Shown here one piece after another: positions 13,629-20,822 of a stretch of DNA of 23,140 nucleotides (the stretch's first letter is position 1; each line of letters starts with the position of its first letter). This DNA comes from Micavibrio_A sp035759665 (lineage in GTDB: Bacteria; Pseudomonadota; Alphaproteobacteria; Micavibrionales; Micavibrionaceae). The notes under the pieces were generated by a model, which saw only the letters and a list, made by a program, of their open reading frames with translations, had not been told where the DNA came from and made no database searches. A program made the translations under genes and the position numbers. The stretch spans positions 1 through 23,140 of the forward strand of contig DASTUM010000052.1 of the NCBI GenBank assembly GCA_035759665.1, written 5' to 3'.

Positions 13629-15098
13629 ATGCCTACCAATATCCTGATGCCCGCGCTTTCCCCGACGATGACGGAGGGCAATCTTGCCAAATGGCACAAG
13701 AAAGAAGGCGATAACGTCAAAGCCGGCGAAGTCATTGCCGAAATCGAAACCGACAAGGCGACGATGGAAGTGGAGGCCGTGGATGAAGGTATTCTGGGCA
13801 AGATTTTGGTGTCGGCGGGGACGCAGAATGTCGCCGTGAATACGCCGATCGCCGTGCTGCTGGCGGAAGGGGAGAGTAACGACAATCTTCAGGCCGAGGC
13901 CAGCAAGTCGAAAGCCGAGGTTGATGCGAAGCCTGTGACGGATATTCCGTGTGTGCCGCAGAGCAGCCCCTCACCCCAACACTCTCCCCAAGGGGGAGAG
14001 GGGGCTTTTGTTGCGCAGGCTGGTGGAGCGCATGTGGAGAACCGCGATATTCTTTATGCGCAGGGACACCTGATCGAGCCGCCGGTGTTCGATGAGGCGA
14101 AATTTTTCCAGTCCACCAAAACGCAGACGGTGCGTGAGGCGCTGCGTGATGCGATGGCGGAGGAAATGCGCGCCGATGAGAAAATCTACATTATGGGCGA
14201 GGAAGTCGCCGAGTATAACGGCGCATATAAAGTCACGCAGGGGCTGCTCGACGAGTTCGGCGCTAAGCGCGTGATCGACACGCCGATCACGGAGCACGGC
14301 TTTGCCGGGATCGCCGTCGGTTCGGCGTTCAAGGGATTGAAGCCGATTGTCGAGTTCATGACGATGAACTTCGCGATGCAGGCGATCGACCATATCATCA
14401 ACTCCGCCGCCAAGACGCTTTACATGGCGGGCGGGCAATTGGGATGTCCCATCGTTTTCCGCGGGCCCAACGGCGCGGCGAGCCGCGTGGGCGCGCAGCA
14501 CAGCCAGTCTTATGCATCGTGGTATGGCCATGTTCCGGGATTGAAGGTCATCGCGCCGTGGTCAGCGGCGGACGCCAAGGGTTTGATGAAAGCCGCGATC
14601 CGCGATCCGAACCCCGTCGTCAGCCTTGAAAACGAGATTATGTACGGGCAATCGTTCGAGGTGCCGGAGGATGAGGATTACGTGATTCCGATCGGCCGCG
14701 CGAAGATCGAGCGCGAAGGACGGGATGTTACCATCGTCGCCTATTCCATCATGGTCGGAAAAGCGTTGAAAGCCGCCGAGGCGCTGGCCGCGGAAGGGAT
14801 CGAGGCCGAGGTTATCAACCTGCGCACTATCCGCCCGCTCGACCGCTGGACAATCATCGAGAGCGTGAAGAAGACCAACCGTGTCGTCTGTGTCGAGGAA
14901 GACTGGCCGTTCGCGGGCGTCAACGCGGAGATCGCCGCGCTCGTCATGGAACATGCGTTCGATTATCTGGATGCGCCGGTCAAGCGTGTGAACGCGGCGG
15001 ATGTGCCGCTGCCGTACGCTGCCGGACTCGAGGCGCTGGCGCTGCCGCAGGCGGAACATATCGTCGCCGCGGTGAAGGAGGTTTGTTATAAGGGTTGA
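13629..15098 (+). CDS. pdhB: Pyruvate dehydrogenase E1 component, beta subunit, with N-terminal lipoyl domain
   Basis: This is the beta subunit of E1. The 489-residue product has a lipoyl domain at residues 1-80, with the lipoylated Lys43 in ETDKATMEVE, a linker (about 85-150), then the E1-beta core from TVREALRDAMAEEM, with GEEVAEYNGAYKVTQGL, TPITEHGFAGIAVG and RGPNGAASRVGAQHSQ. The extra lipoyl domain is typical of alphaproteobacteria. Residues 114-126 of the linker (SPSPQHSPQGGEGA in context) are encoded by a copy of dispersed repeat family C, in frame. The lipoyl domain is 69/80 identical to that of PdhC. Its 3' end overlaps by 13 bases the end of a minus-strand gene. Confidence 0.96.
   Translation: MPTNILMPALSPTMTEGNLAKWHKKEGDNVKAGEVIAEIETDKATMEVEAVDEGILGKILVSAGTQNVAVNTPIAVLLAEGESNDNLQAEASKSKAEVDAKPVTDIPCVPQSSPSPQHSPQGGEGAFVAQAGGAHVENRDILYAQGHLIEPPVFDEAKFFQSTKTQTVREALRDAMAEEMRADEKIYIMGEEVAEYNGAYKVTQGLLDEFGAKRVIDTPITEHGFAGIAVGSAFKGLKPIVEFMTMNFAMQAIDHIINSAAKTLYMAGGQLGCPIVFRGPNGAASRVGAQHSQSYASWYGHVPGLKVIAPWSAADAKGLMKAAIRDPNPVVSLENEIMYGQSFEVPEDEDYVIPIGRAKIEREGRDVTIVAYSIMVGKALKAAEALAAEGIEAEVINLRTIRPLDRWTIIESVKKTNRVVCVEEDWPFAGVNAEIAALVMEHAFDYLDAPVKRVNAADVPLPYAAGLEALALPQAEHIVAAVKEVCYKG
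13968..14006. repeat. Repeat family C inside pdhB
   Basis: CCCTCACCCCAA is followed by CTCTCCCC-aag-GGGGAGAG, a perfect eight-pair stem, then GGGG and GCTT. The block order is the same as in the intergenic copy at 4228-4264. It is read in frame and encodes part of the PdhB linker. Confidence 0.8.
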
Positions 15099-15442
15099 AG
15101 GTCGCGTTCTTCCCGGGGGCGGGGGTTGGCGTGACGCCACCGCTCTTTCCTGGCGGTCGCCGCTTCGGGATCGAGGGCGGCGATGAATTCGAGGACAAGG
15201 CGGCGGCGGGCCGGGCTGAGGCCGGATTTAGGAGAGCGGAGCGCGCGGAGCGTATCCTTGCCGAGGGCTTCGGCGATTTTCTGCTCAGACGTCATGCCGT
15301 TGTCGATGACGGTTTTATAGAGTGTGTCGAATGTTTCGGACGGCGCACCGTTGCGCAGGGTGCGGCGGGCAATGGAAGGAACCAGATCAAGGGGAATTGA
15401 GGCAGATTTATCTGCGCCGGAATTGTCGAGTGGATCAAACAT
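15086..15442 (-). CDS. Small protein encoded antisense between pdhB and pdhC
   Basis: This 118-residue protein starts MFDPLDNSGADKSASIPLDL. Its middle (TLYKTVIDNGMTSEQKIAEA) and the Arg-rich stretch RALRSPKSGLSPARRRLVLE suggest a small helical fold; the C-terminus is very basic. I do not recognise a family. A consensus AAGGAG lies six bases before the ATG, and a promoter TTGACT-N17-TATAGC lies upstream, so it is probably expressed. It converges on pdhB with a 13-base overlap and is divergent from pdhC, so it splits what is normally a continuous pdhB-pdhC operon. A role in regulating the complex is possible but is only a guess from position. Confidence 0.7.
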   Translation of the reverse strand: MFDPLDNSGADKSASIPLDLVPSIARRTLRNGAPSETFDTLYKTVIDNGMTSEQKIAEALGKDTLRALRSPKSGLSPARRRLVLEFIAALDPEAATARKERWRHANPRPREERDLQPL

Positions 15443-15450
15443 AGCGAACT

Positions 15451-15494
15451 CCTTATTGTCATAAGGCTATAATGGGCAAGCGGTACGAAGTCAA
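15451..15494 (-). promoter_or_regulatory. Promoter for the antisense gene, with inverted repeat and overlapping plus-strand TATAAT
   Basis: On the minus strand TTGACT (15494-15489), a 17-base spacer and TATAGC (15471-15466) form a good promoter. Directly downstream, CCTTAT-tgtc-ATAAGG (15451-15466) is a perfect inverted repeat that also contains the ribosome site. On the plus strand a perfect TATAAT (15468-15473) overlaps the minus-strand -10 box and could serve pdhC, though no good plus-strand -35 is visible. Confidence 0.5.
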
Positions 15495-15530
15495 TATTTT
15501 TGGAAGTCTAAACGAAAAACAGGAACGATC

Positions 15531-16841
15531 ATGACGATTAAAGTCTTAATGCCCGCTTTGTCCCCCACTATGACGGAGGGGAATCTCGCAAAATGGCACA
15601 AGAAAGAGGGCGACGCGGTTAAGGCTGGCGAAGTCATCGCCGAAATCGAAACCGACAAGGCGACGATGGAAGTCGAGGCCGTGGATGAAGGCGTGCTGGG
15701 CAAAATTCTTATTGCTGCCGGAACGCAGGGGGTTGCTGTGAATACGCCCATCGCGATTTTGCTGGAGGAGGGTGAGAACGATAATGCGTTGAAGGACGTG
15801 GGTGCGCCCAAGGTTGCTGCGCCTGCAAAATCACCTGATGTCATGCTGAGCGCGAACGAAACATCTCCGAAGCCTGTGCAAAACAGAGATCCTACGCCTG
15901 CGGCTCAGGATGACAAGAGGGGGGGGGCTCAGGATGACAAAAAGGGGAACAGGATTTTCGCGACGCCGCTCGCCAAACGCATCGCAAAGGACAAGGGCAT
16001 TGATTTGAAGAGCGTGAAGGGTTCCGGCCCGCACGGGCGGATCGTGAAAGCGGATATCGAAGGGGCGAAGGCAGGGGCTGCGCCGTCTGCAGCGGCAAGT
16101 TCCGCCGCGCCGGTTTTGTCGGGCGATGAGAAGGTCAATGCGTTCGGGCAGATTTATACGGAGATTCCGAACAACAATATTAAGAAGATCACGGCGAAGC
16201 GCTTGTTGGAATCCAAGACGACGGTGCCGCATTTCTATCTCACAATCGATTGCAGGATCGACGAGTTGATGAAAGTCCGCGAGATGCTGAACAAGGCGGC
16301 GGGCAAGGATGCGGCGTACAAGCTTTCGGTCAACGATTTCGTGGTCAAGGCCTGCGCGATGGCGCTCAAAGCCTATCCGGCGGCGAATGTGTCGTGGAGC
16401 GAGGCGGCGGTGCTGCAATTCAAACACGCGGATATTTCCGTGGCGGTCGCTACGCCGAACGGCCTGATGACGCCGATCGTCAAGAAGGCCGAGGAAAAAG
16501 GGCTCGCCGCGATTTCGGGCGAGGTCAAGGATCTGGCCAAGCGCGCGCGCGACGGCAAGCTCAAGCCCGAAGAATTTCAGGGCGGGACGTTTACGGTGTC
16601 CAACCTCGGCATGTTTGGCATTACGAATTTTCAGGCGATCATCAATCCGCCGCAGAGCTGCATCCTCGCCGTCGGCGCGGGGCAGGAGCGGCCGTATGTT
16701 GACAACGGCGAAGTCAAGATCGGGAATTTCATGTCCTGCACGCTGTCCACGGACCACCGCACGGTCGATGGCGCGGTCGGCGCGGAATTCCTGCAATACG
16801 TGAAGCGATTTATCGAGAACCCAGCAACAATGCTGTTATAA
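15531..16841 (+). CDS. pdhC: Pyruvate dehydrogenase E2, dihydrolipoamide acetyltransferase
   Basis: E2 forms the core of the complex and moves the acetyl group from lipoamide to CoA. The 436-residue product has a lipoyl domain (1-80, Lys43 in ETDKATMEVE), a linker, a peripheral subunit-binding domain (about 141-176, RIFATPLAKRIAKDKGIDLK and GPHGRIVKADIE), a second linker rich in Ala and Ser, and the catalytic domain ending with DHRTVDG (His409, Asp413). Residues 104-137 of the first linker are encoded by a copy of dispersed repeat family A, in frame, including a run of nine Gs at 15919-15927. The linker thus reads unusually, with two AQDDK units. It is separated from pdhB by an antisense gene and may have its own promoter. 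Confidence 0.96.
   Translation: MTIKVLMPALSPTMTEGNLAKWHKKEGDAVKAGEVIAEIETDKATMEVEAVDEGVLGKILIAAGTQGVAVNTPIAILLEEGENDNALKDVGAPKVAAPAKSPDVMLSANETSPKPVQNRDPTPAAQDDKRGGAQDDKKGNRIFATPLAKRIAKDKGIDLKSVKGSGPHGRIVKADIEGAKAGAAPSAAASSAAPVLSGDEKVNAFGQIYTEIPNNNIKKITAKRLLESKTTVPHFYLTIDCRIDELMKVREMLNKAAGKDAAYKLSVNDFVVKACAMALKAYPAANVSWSEAAVLQFKHADISVAVATPNGLMTPIVKKAEEKGLAAISGEVKDLAKRARDGKLKPEEFQGGTFTVSNLGMFGITNFQAIINPPQSCILAVGAGQERPYVDNGEVKIGNFMSCTLSTDHRTVDGAVGAEFLQYVKRFIENPATMLL
15840..15939. repeat. Repeat family A inside pdhC, with a nine-G run
   Basis: GTCATGCTGAGC (15840-15851) and GCTCAGGATGAC (15903-15914) are the same inverted ends as in the intergenic copy at 549-621. GAGATCCT in the middle is also conserved. 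The unit is 75 bases, a multiple of three. After nine Gs a second GGCTCAGGATGACA follows at 15926-15939, like the doubled tail at 622-642. The whole block is translated. Confidence 0.85.
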
Positions 16842-16863
16842 CCAAAACCTTAAGGAGGTATGT

Positions 16864-17091
16864 GTGAGCGTTTATGAAACTTATACTCTGGAACAGTTGG
16901 TCGGTATCTGTCTCGAGGTCAAAGAAGCGGACGATTTTATGAGTCATTCGCATAAAGGCGCGTTCGCCAAGGCGGTTTCCGGTGACGAAAACCGGGCCGT
17001 GGACCCCAGAAATCTGACGGAAGAGGAGGCGGAGAGGGCGCGGAAATATTTTATCTCCGAGTGCCTGAAGTTTAACCCGTGCCTGTCATGA
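16864..17091 (+). CDS. Small acidic protein, 75 residues, in the pyruvate dehydrogenase cluster
   Basis: The product starts MSVYETYTLEQLVGICLEVK and has an acidic helical C-terminal half (LTEEEAERARKYFISECLKF). No family is recognised, and there is no signal peptide or membrane helix. The start is GTG, but a nearly perfect ribosome site, TAAGGAGGT at 16851-16859, lies five bases before it, the strongest in the window; high expression is likely. It follows pdhC by 22 bases and is probably co-transcribed with it and the hydrolase. Confidence 0.7.
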   Translation: MSVYETYTLEQLVGICLEVKEADDFMSHSHKGAFAKAVSGDENRAVDPRNLTEEEAERARKYFISECLKFNPCLS

Positions 17092-17128
17092 TTTTGTAAG
17101 GCCGCTGCGAGATGATGAAGTTGCTGGA

Positions 17129-17962
17129 ATGAGAGTGAATTGGAAAAAATTCGACGGGGTCGAGGCGCAGGTGTTCCAGCCGGAAGCAGGCGCCCGATCC
17201 GCCATTTTGTTCTGCCCCGGTTTTCCGGGGATGGGTGGAACGGTGTTCGAGCAGCGCCACGCCGCCGCGCTTGCCGCAGAGGGCTATGCCGTTTATGTGA
17301 TCAAGCATAAGGGGACGAAGCTTTCTGGCGCGATGGCGCCCGTCCTCGTCAACAATGCGGCGCGTCTGATGGAAGGCCGCAAGGCCGAAGAGAAATATAT
17401 TGGCGGCGCGGCGGCCACGATAGAAGAGTGGCTGGAAGAACCGTACAAGGCGCTGCATGTTTTGCATACGGCCTATGACGAAATTCATGTAATCGGCAAT
17501 TCGTTCGGTGCGCTCGCCGCCCTGTGGTCGATGACGCAGGAGGGGGCGGATATTTCGCGGGTGAAATCGCTTTTGCTTTATGCCGGAGCGCAGGGAGTCG
17601 ACGACGGCACCGAAGACGGCATCATGCGCGTGTGGCAGCCGGAGTTCCTGATGGCGTCGCGGATCACGGACAAGGTTGCGCTGAACGATCCGTTCGATGT
17701 CGTCGAGCGGATAGGGGAAGCTTATCGGAGCGTGCCGGAACGGATGAAGACGTTCCCGGAACATATCGCCATCACGTACCTGGTGGTGGATCGCGACGAG
17801 ATTTTGCGCCTGTCCGACACGCGGGCGTTTCAGGCCGCTATTGGCGGGCGTGGCACCATCGTGATCGACACGGTCGATCATGCGTGGCCGGGCCACAACC
17901 TTCTGGCGCACGACACGCCGAATTACAAAACCGAAGATTTGTTGCAGTTGATTAGAGGATAA
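17129..17962 (+). CDS. Alpha/beta-fold serine hydrolase
   Basis: The 277-residue product has the alpha/beta hydrolase pattern: a strand and oxyanion region, SAILFCPGFPGMGGT (24-38), the nucleophile elbow GNSFGA with Ser125, a probable acid in VVDRDE (Asp221 or Asp223), and a histidine in DHAWPGHN (His251 or His256). The substrate cannot be read from the sequence. It has no signal peptide, so it is probably cytoplasmic. The ribosome site is weak. The next gene starts three bases after its stop, so it belongs to a tight operon with the 128-residue protein and lpdA. Confidence 0.85.
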   Translation: MRVNWKKFDGVEAQVFQPEAGARSAILFCPGFPGMGGTVFEQRHAAALAAEGYAVYVIKHKGTKLSGAMAPVLVNNAARLMEGRKAEEKYIGGAAATIEEWLEEPYKALHVLHTAYDEIHVIGNSFGALAALWSMTQEGADISRVKSLLLYAGAQGVDDGTEDGIMRVWQPEFLMASRITDKVALNDPFDVVERIGEAYRSVPERMKTFPEHIAITYLVVDRDEILRLSDTRAFQAAIGGRGTIVIDTVDHAWPGHNLLAHDTPNYKTEDLLQLIRG

Positions 17963-17965
17963 GCT

Positions 17966-18352
17966 GTGTTAACTAAATATACAGCCAAAGTGTTTGCGAG
18001 AGCGGCAAAAGAGATGCTTGCCGGAAAAAGCGCAGGTTGGCGGCGAGAGCAGATTGCCTCCCTTCTCGCGAAAAATTATAAAGGCTACCTTACCTCTAAG
18101 GCGTTACACTTCGCGCAAGATCACCGCGATATGGGATACGATATATCCGACGAAACCGTTCGCGAAATATTGAATACGAAAGACGGTTTTTATTGTGGCC
18201 ATATGGCGCCGCTGAATTTTGCCGAGTATTCTTTTGAAAATTCACAAATCGCGCTTGTCTCCGTGCGGGAGACGGTCAGGGAGCGATTGGGAATAGGTTT
18301 GCCGAGAATGACGGTCAAGGAATCTAAAAATCTAAAACTGGAAAGTCTGTAA
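17966..18352 (+). CDS. Hypothetical protein, 128 residues, upstream of lpdA
   Basis: The product starts MLTKYTAKVFARAAKEMLAG, and continues with KSAGWRREQIASLLAKNYKG and HFAQDHRDMGYDISDETVRE. It is basic and mostly helical; the central part could be a helix-turn-helix-like arrangement but I do not recognise a family. The start is GTG, with AGAGGA six bases upstream. It lies three bases after the hydrolase gene, and lpdA starts one base after its stop, so translation is probably coupled. It is AT-richer than lpdA. Confidence 0.7.
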   Translation: MLTKYTAKVFARAAKEMLAGKSAGWRREQIASLLAKNYKGYLTSKALHFAQDHRDMGYDISDETVREILNTKDGFYCGHMAPLNFAEYSFENSQIALVSVRETVRERLGIGLPRMTVKESKNLKLESL

Positions 18353-18353
18353 G

Positions 18354-19757
18354 ATGAGCGATAAGAATTTCGATGTTGTGGTGATCGGCGGCGGGCCGGG
18401 CGGGTATGTGGCGGCGATACGCGCGGCGCAGCTCGGCATGAAGGCGGCGGTGGTCGAGGCGAACCATCTGGGAGGGATTTGCCTTAACTGGGGATGCATT
18501 CCGACGAAGGCGCTGCTCCGTTCGAGCGAAATTTATCATCTGATGCAACATGCGGACGCATTTGGGTTGTCCGCCAAGGACATCAAGTTCGATATCAAGA
18601 AAATCGTCGAGCGGTCGCGCGGCGTTGCGAAACAGCTTTCCGGCGGGATCGGGCATCTTTTGAAGAAGAACAAGGTTGCGGTGTTCGATGCGTACGGCAA
18701 ATTGGGCGGCAAGGGTAAGGTCGAGCTTTCCAAAGACGGAAAGAAGATCGATGAAATTACCGGAAAGCATATCATCGTTGCCACGGGTGCGCGGGCGCGG
18801 CAATTGCCGGGGCTGGAGCCGGACGGCAAGCTGGTCTGGACATATCGCGAGGCGATGGTGCCGGATGTTATGCCGAAAAGCCTCGTCGTCGTCGGGTCGG
18901 GCGCGATTGGAATCGAGTTCGCATCGTTCTACCGCACGCTCGGCGCGGAGGTGACGGTTGTCGAGGTGATGGATCGCGTTTTGCCGGTGGAAGACGAAGA
19001 AGTCTCGGCGTTTGCGCGCAAGGCGTTTGAAAAGCAGGGGATGAAAATCCTGACTGGCGCGAAGACGACGAAGCTGGAAAAAGGCGCGAACAATGTGACC
19101 GTGCATATCGATGTCGGCGGCAAGACGGAAAAGATTACGGTCGACCGCGTTATCATGGCGGTGGGGATTTCGGCGAACACGGAGAATATCGGGCTGGAGA
19201 ATGTGCCGGGCGTGAAGACGGATCGGGGGCATATCGTGACCGACGGTTATCTTAAGACGGGAGAGCCGGGTGTATATGCGATCGGTGATTGCGTGGGTGG
19301 GCCGTGGCTGGCGCACAAGGCGAGCCATGAGGGCGTGATCTGCGTCGAGAAAATCGCGGGGCAGAAAGACGTTCATCCGATGGACAAGACGAATATTCCC
19401 GGATGCACCTATTGCTGGCCGCAGGTGGCGAGCGTGGGGCTGACCGAAAAAGCCTGTAAGGAAAAGGGTTTGAATATCAAGGTCGGCAAGTTTCCGTTCA
19501 TGGGCAACGGCAAGGCCATCGCGCTCGGCGAGCCGGAAGGATTCGTCAAGACGATCTTCGATGCGAAGACGGGCGAACTGCTCGGCGCGCACATGATCGG
19601 CGCGGAAGTCACGGAAATGATCCAGGGCTATGTCATCGGCAAAACCGCCGAACTGACCGAGGCCGAGTTCATGCACACCGTCTTCCCCCACCCGACGCTC
19701 AGCGAGATGATGCATGAGAGCGTGCTGGCGGCGTATGGGAAGGTTATTCATTTTTAA
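18354..19757 (+). CDS. lpdA: Dihydrolipoyl dehydrogenase (E3)
   Basis: E3 re-oxidises dihydrolipoamide in the pyruvate dehydrogenase complex (and possibly other 2-oxo acid dehydrogenases), passing electrons through FAD and a disulfide to NAD. The 467-residue product has the FAD site IGGGPGG (11-17), the redox pair Cys43/Cys48 in GGICLNWGCIPTK, the NAD site VVVGSGAIGIEFASF, the second FAD motif GVYAIGDCVGG, and the catalytic His446/Glu451 in FPHPTLSE. Complete. It starts one base after the preceding gene, and the next gene's ATG follows its stop directly, with no gap. Confidence 0.97.
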   Translation: MSDKNFDVVVIGGGPGGYVAAIRAAQLGMKAAVVEANHLGGICLNWGCIPTKALLRSSEIYHLMQHADAFGLSAKDIKFDIKKIVERSRGVAKQLSGGIGHLLKKNKVAVFDAYGKLGGKGKVELSKDGKKIDEITGKHIIVATGARARQLPGLEPDGKLVWTYREAMVPDVMPKSLVVVGSGAIGIEFASFYRTLGAEVTVVEVMDRVLPVEDEEVSAFARKAFEKQGMKILTGAKTTKLEKGANNVTVHIDVGGKTEKITVDRVIMAVGISANTENIGLENVPGVKTDRGHIVTDGYLKTGEPGVYAIGDCVGGPWLAHKASHEGVICVEKIAGQKDVHPMDKTNIPGCTYCWPQVASVGLTEKACKEKGLNIKVGKFPFMGNGKAIALGEPEGFVKTIFDAKTGELLGAHMIGAEVTEMIQGYVIGKTAELTEAEFMHTVFPHPTLSEMMHESVLAAYGKVIHF

Positions 19758-20225
19758 ATGATAGAAATTTGTAAAAACCTAGATTGGGATGTTTTTACAG
19801 CGATTACGTCTATTGCGTGGCTGGGCGTAACATTTTGGGCCGCGTGTGAAGTAAATGATCTTACAAAGCTTAATCTTAGAAAACAAAACAGGGAGATTGT
19901 CGAAAAAATTATTGAGCTTCAGACGGAGGCCCGAAAGGTAATTAGGTGGAAAAAACCTTATAACTCCGAAGATTTTATTATGCCTATCTATCATGCAATG
20001 GATCTTGCAGAGTTGCATGGTATGGTTGGTATAAAGTCATTCTTGTTAGAATTAGTCGATATGCACGCCGGGTATAAGGCTCAAATTGATAAAATTTCCT
20101 TCGGGGATATGGAAGTCTTGTCATTAAACGAAACAGATACATTAATATTTGAGCGAGAAGCGGCAATATTTTTAGATAAGCTGAGAGATATTAGTGCCTA
20201 TAAAAATTATTTAAATGGCATTTAG
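19758..20225 (+). CDS. AT-rich orphan gene with one membrane segment
   Basis: The 155-residue product starts MIEICKNLDWDVFTAITSIA. One transmembrane helix is likely at about 11-29 (including TAITSIAWLGVTFWAA), followed by a long, charged, mostly helical cytoplasmic or periplasmic part (REIVEKIIELQTEARKVIRW). No family is recognised. It is strongly AT-rich compared with lpdA and lipA, which suggests transfer. Its ATG follows the lpdA stop directly, so translation may rely on lpdA; no separate ribosome site is seen. Confidence 0.65.
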   Translation: MIEICKNLDWDVFTAITSIAWLGVTFWAACEVNDLTKLNLRKQNREIVEKIIELQTEARKVIRWKKPYNSEDFIMPIYHAMDLAELHGMVGIKSFLLELVDMHAGYKAQIDKISFGDMEVLSLNETDTLIFEREAAIFLDKLRDISAYKNYLNGI

Positions 20226-20249
20226 ATTCCCTAAAAAAGAGCAAATGGC

Positions 20250-20762
20250 ATGCCAAGAAAGATAGGCAATATCATCGTTATCTTTGCGCTGACGGCGGGA
20301 GCCGTTCTGGCGGGGTATGAATTTCTGACGATCCGCATGGATGGGCCGTTTATCGAGCAGGGGCCGCCGCCGGAGCCTGTTCTGACCGTGGAGACTTTGC
20401 CGGATGCGGCGGTCGCGGAGCCGCAGGTCATTGAGCCGGCGCCCGCCATCGTGCCGAATGATGGGGAAAGAATTGTCACGCGGATCCGGGACAGCCTTAC
20501 GGTTCGCGGATCGAAAGTGATGGATACGCGCTATTTTACCGATCAGGCGGCGTGCGATGTGGCGGTTCGGACGGTGGCGGAGGAATATAAGCGCCGCGGC
20601 ATTCGCGATCAGGATATGGCGGAAACCGTGCCGTTCCCGGAATCCAGGGGCGCGGTGGTTATGTTCACAAATCGAGGCGTTCTGCACTATATAGGATGTG
20701 TGGCGCCGCCGGATCAGAACTGGGCTGTTTATGTCCAGTATATTCCTAACGGGCGGAAATGA
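20250..20762 (+). CDS. Hypothetical exported or membrane-anchored protein
   Basis: The 170-residue product starts MPRKIGNIIVIFALTAGAVL: a positive end followed by a hydrophobic segment (about 6-23), so a signal anchor or signal peptide. A Pro/Glu-rich linker follows (about 35-70, EQGPPPEPVLTVETLPDAAV), then a small folded domain with Cys in QAACDVAVRT and HYIGCVAPPDQNWAVYV. The two cysteines might form a disulfide in the periplasm. No family is recognised. It lies 24 bases after the AT-rich orphan and 60 bases before lipA, and has the base composition of the core genes. Confidence 0.7.
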   Translation: MPRKIGNIIVIFALTAGAVLAGYEFLTIRMDGPFIEQGPPPEPVLTVETLPDAAVAEPQVIEPAPAIVPNDGERIVTRIRDSLTVRGSKVMDTRYFTDQAACDVAVRTVAEEYKRRGIRDQDMAETVPFPESRGAVVMFTNRGVLHYIGCVAPPDQNWAVYVQYIPNGRK

Positions 20763-20822
20763 CTGGGCTTTTGGCGATTTTAGTGGAAATTCGGGCCGTT
20801 TTAATAGTAACTGGATAGTGAG

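Noticed and set aside
15831..16796. Open frame of 321 codons antisense to pdhC
   Set aside because: Arg-rich shadow; its end reads the family A repeat in reverse, and PdhC motifs on the plus strand are complete.
17113..17133. Six-codon ORF overlapping the start of the alpha/beta hydrolase gene (ATGA overlap)
   Set aside because: Too short and without a good ribosome site; could be chance.
18324..19751. Open frame of 475 codons antisense to lpdA
   Set aside because: Same kind of shadow; the plus-strand product has all E3 active-site motifs.
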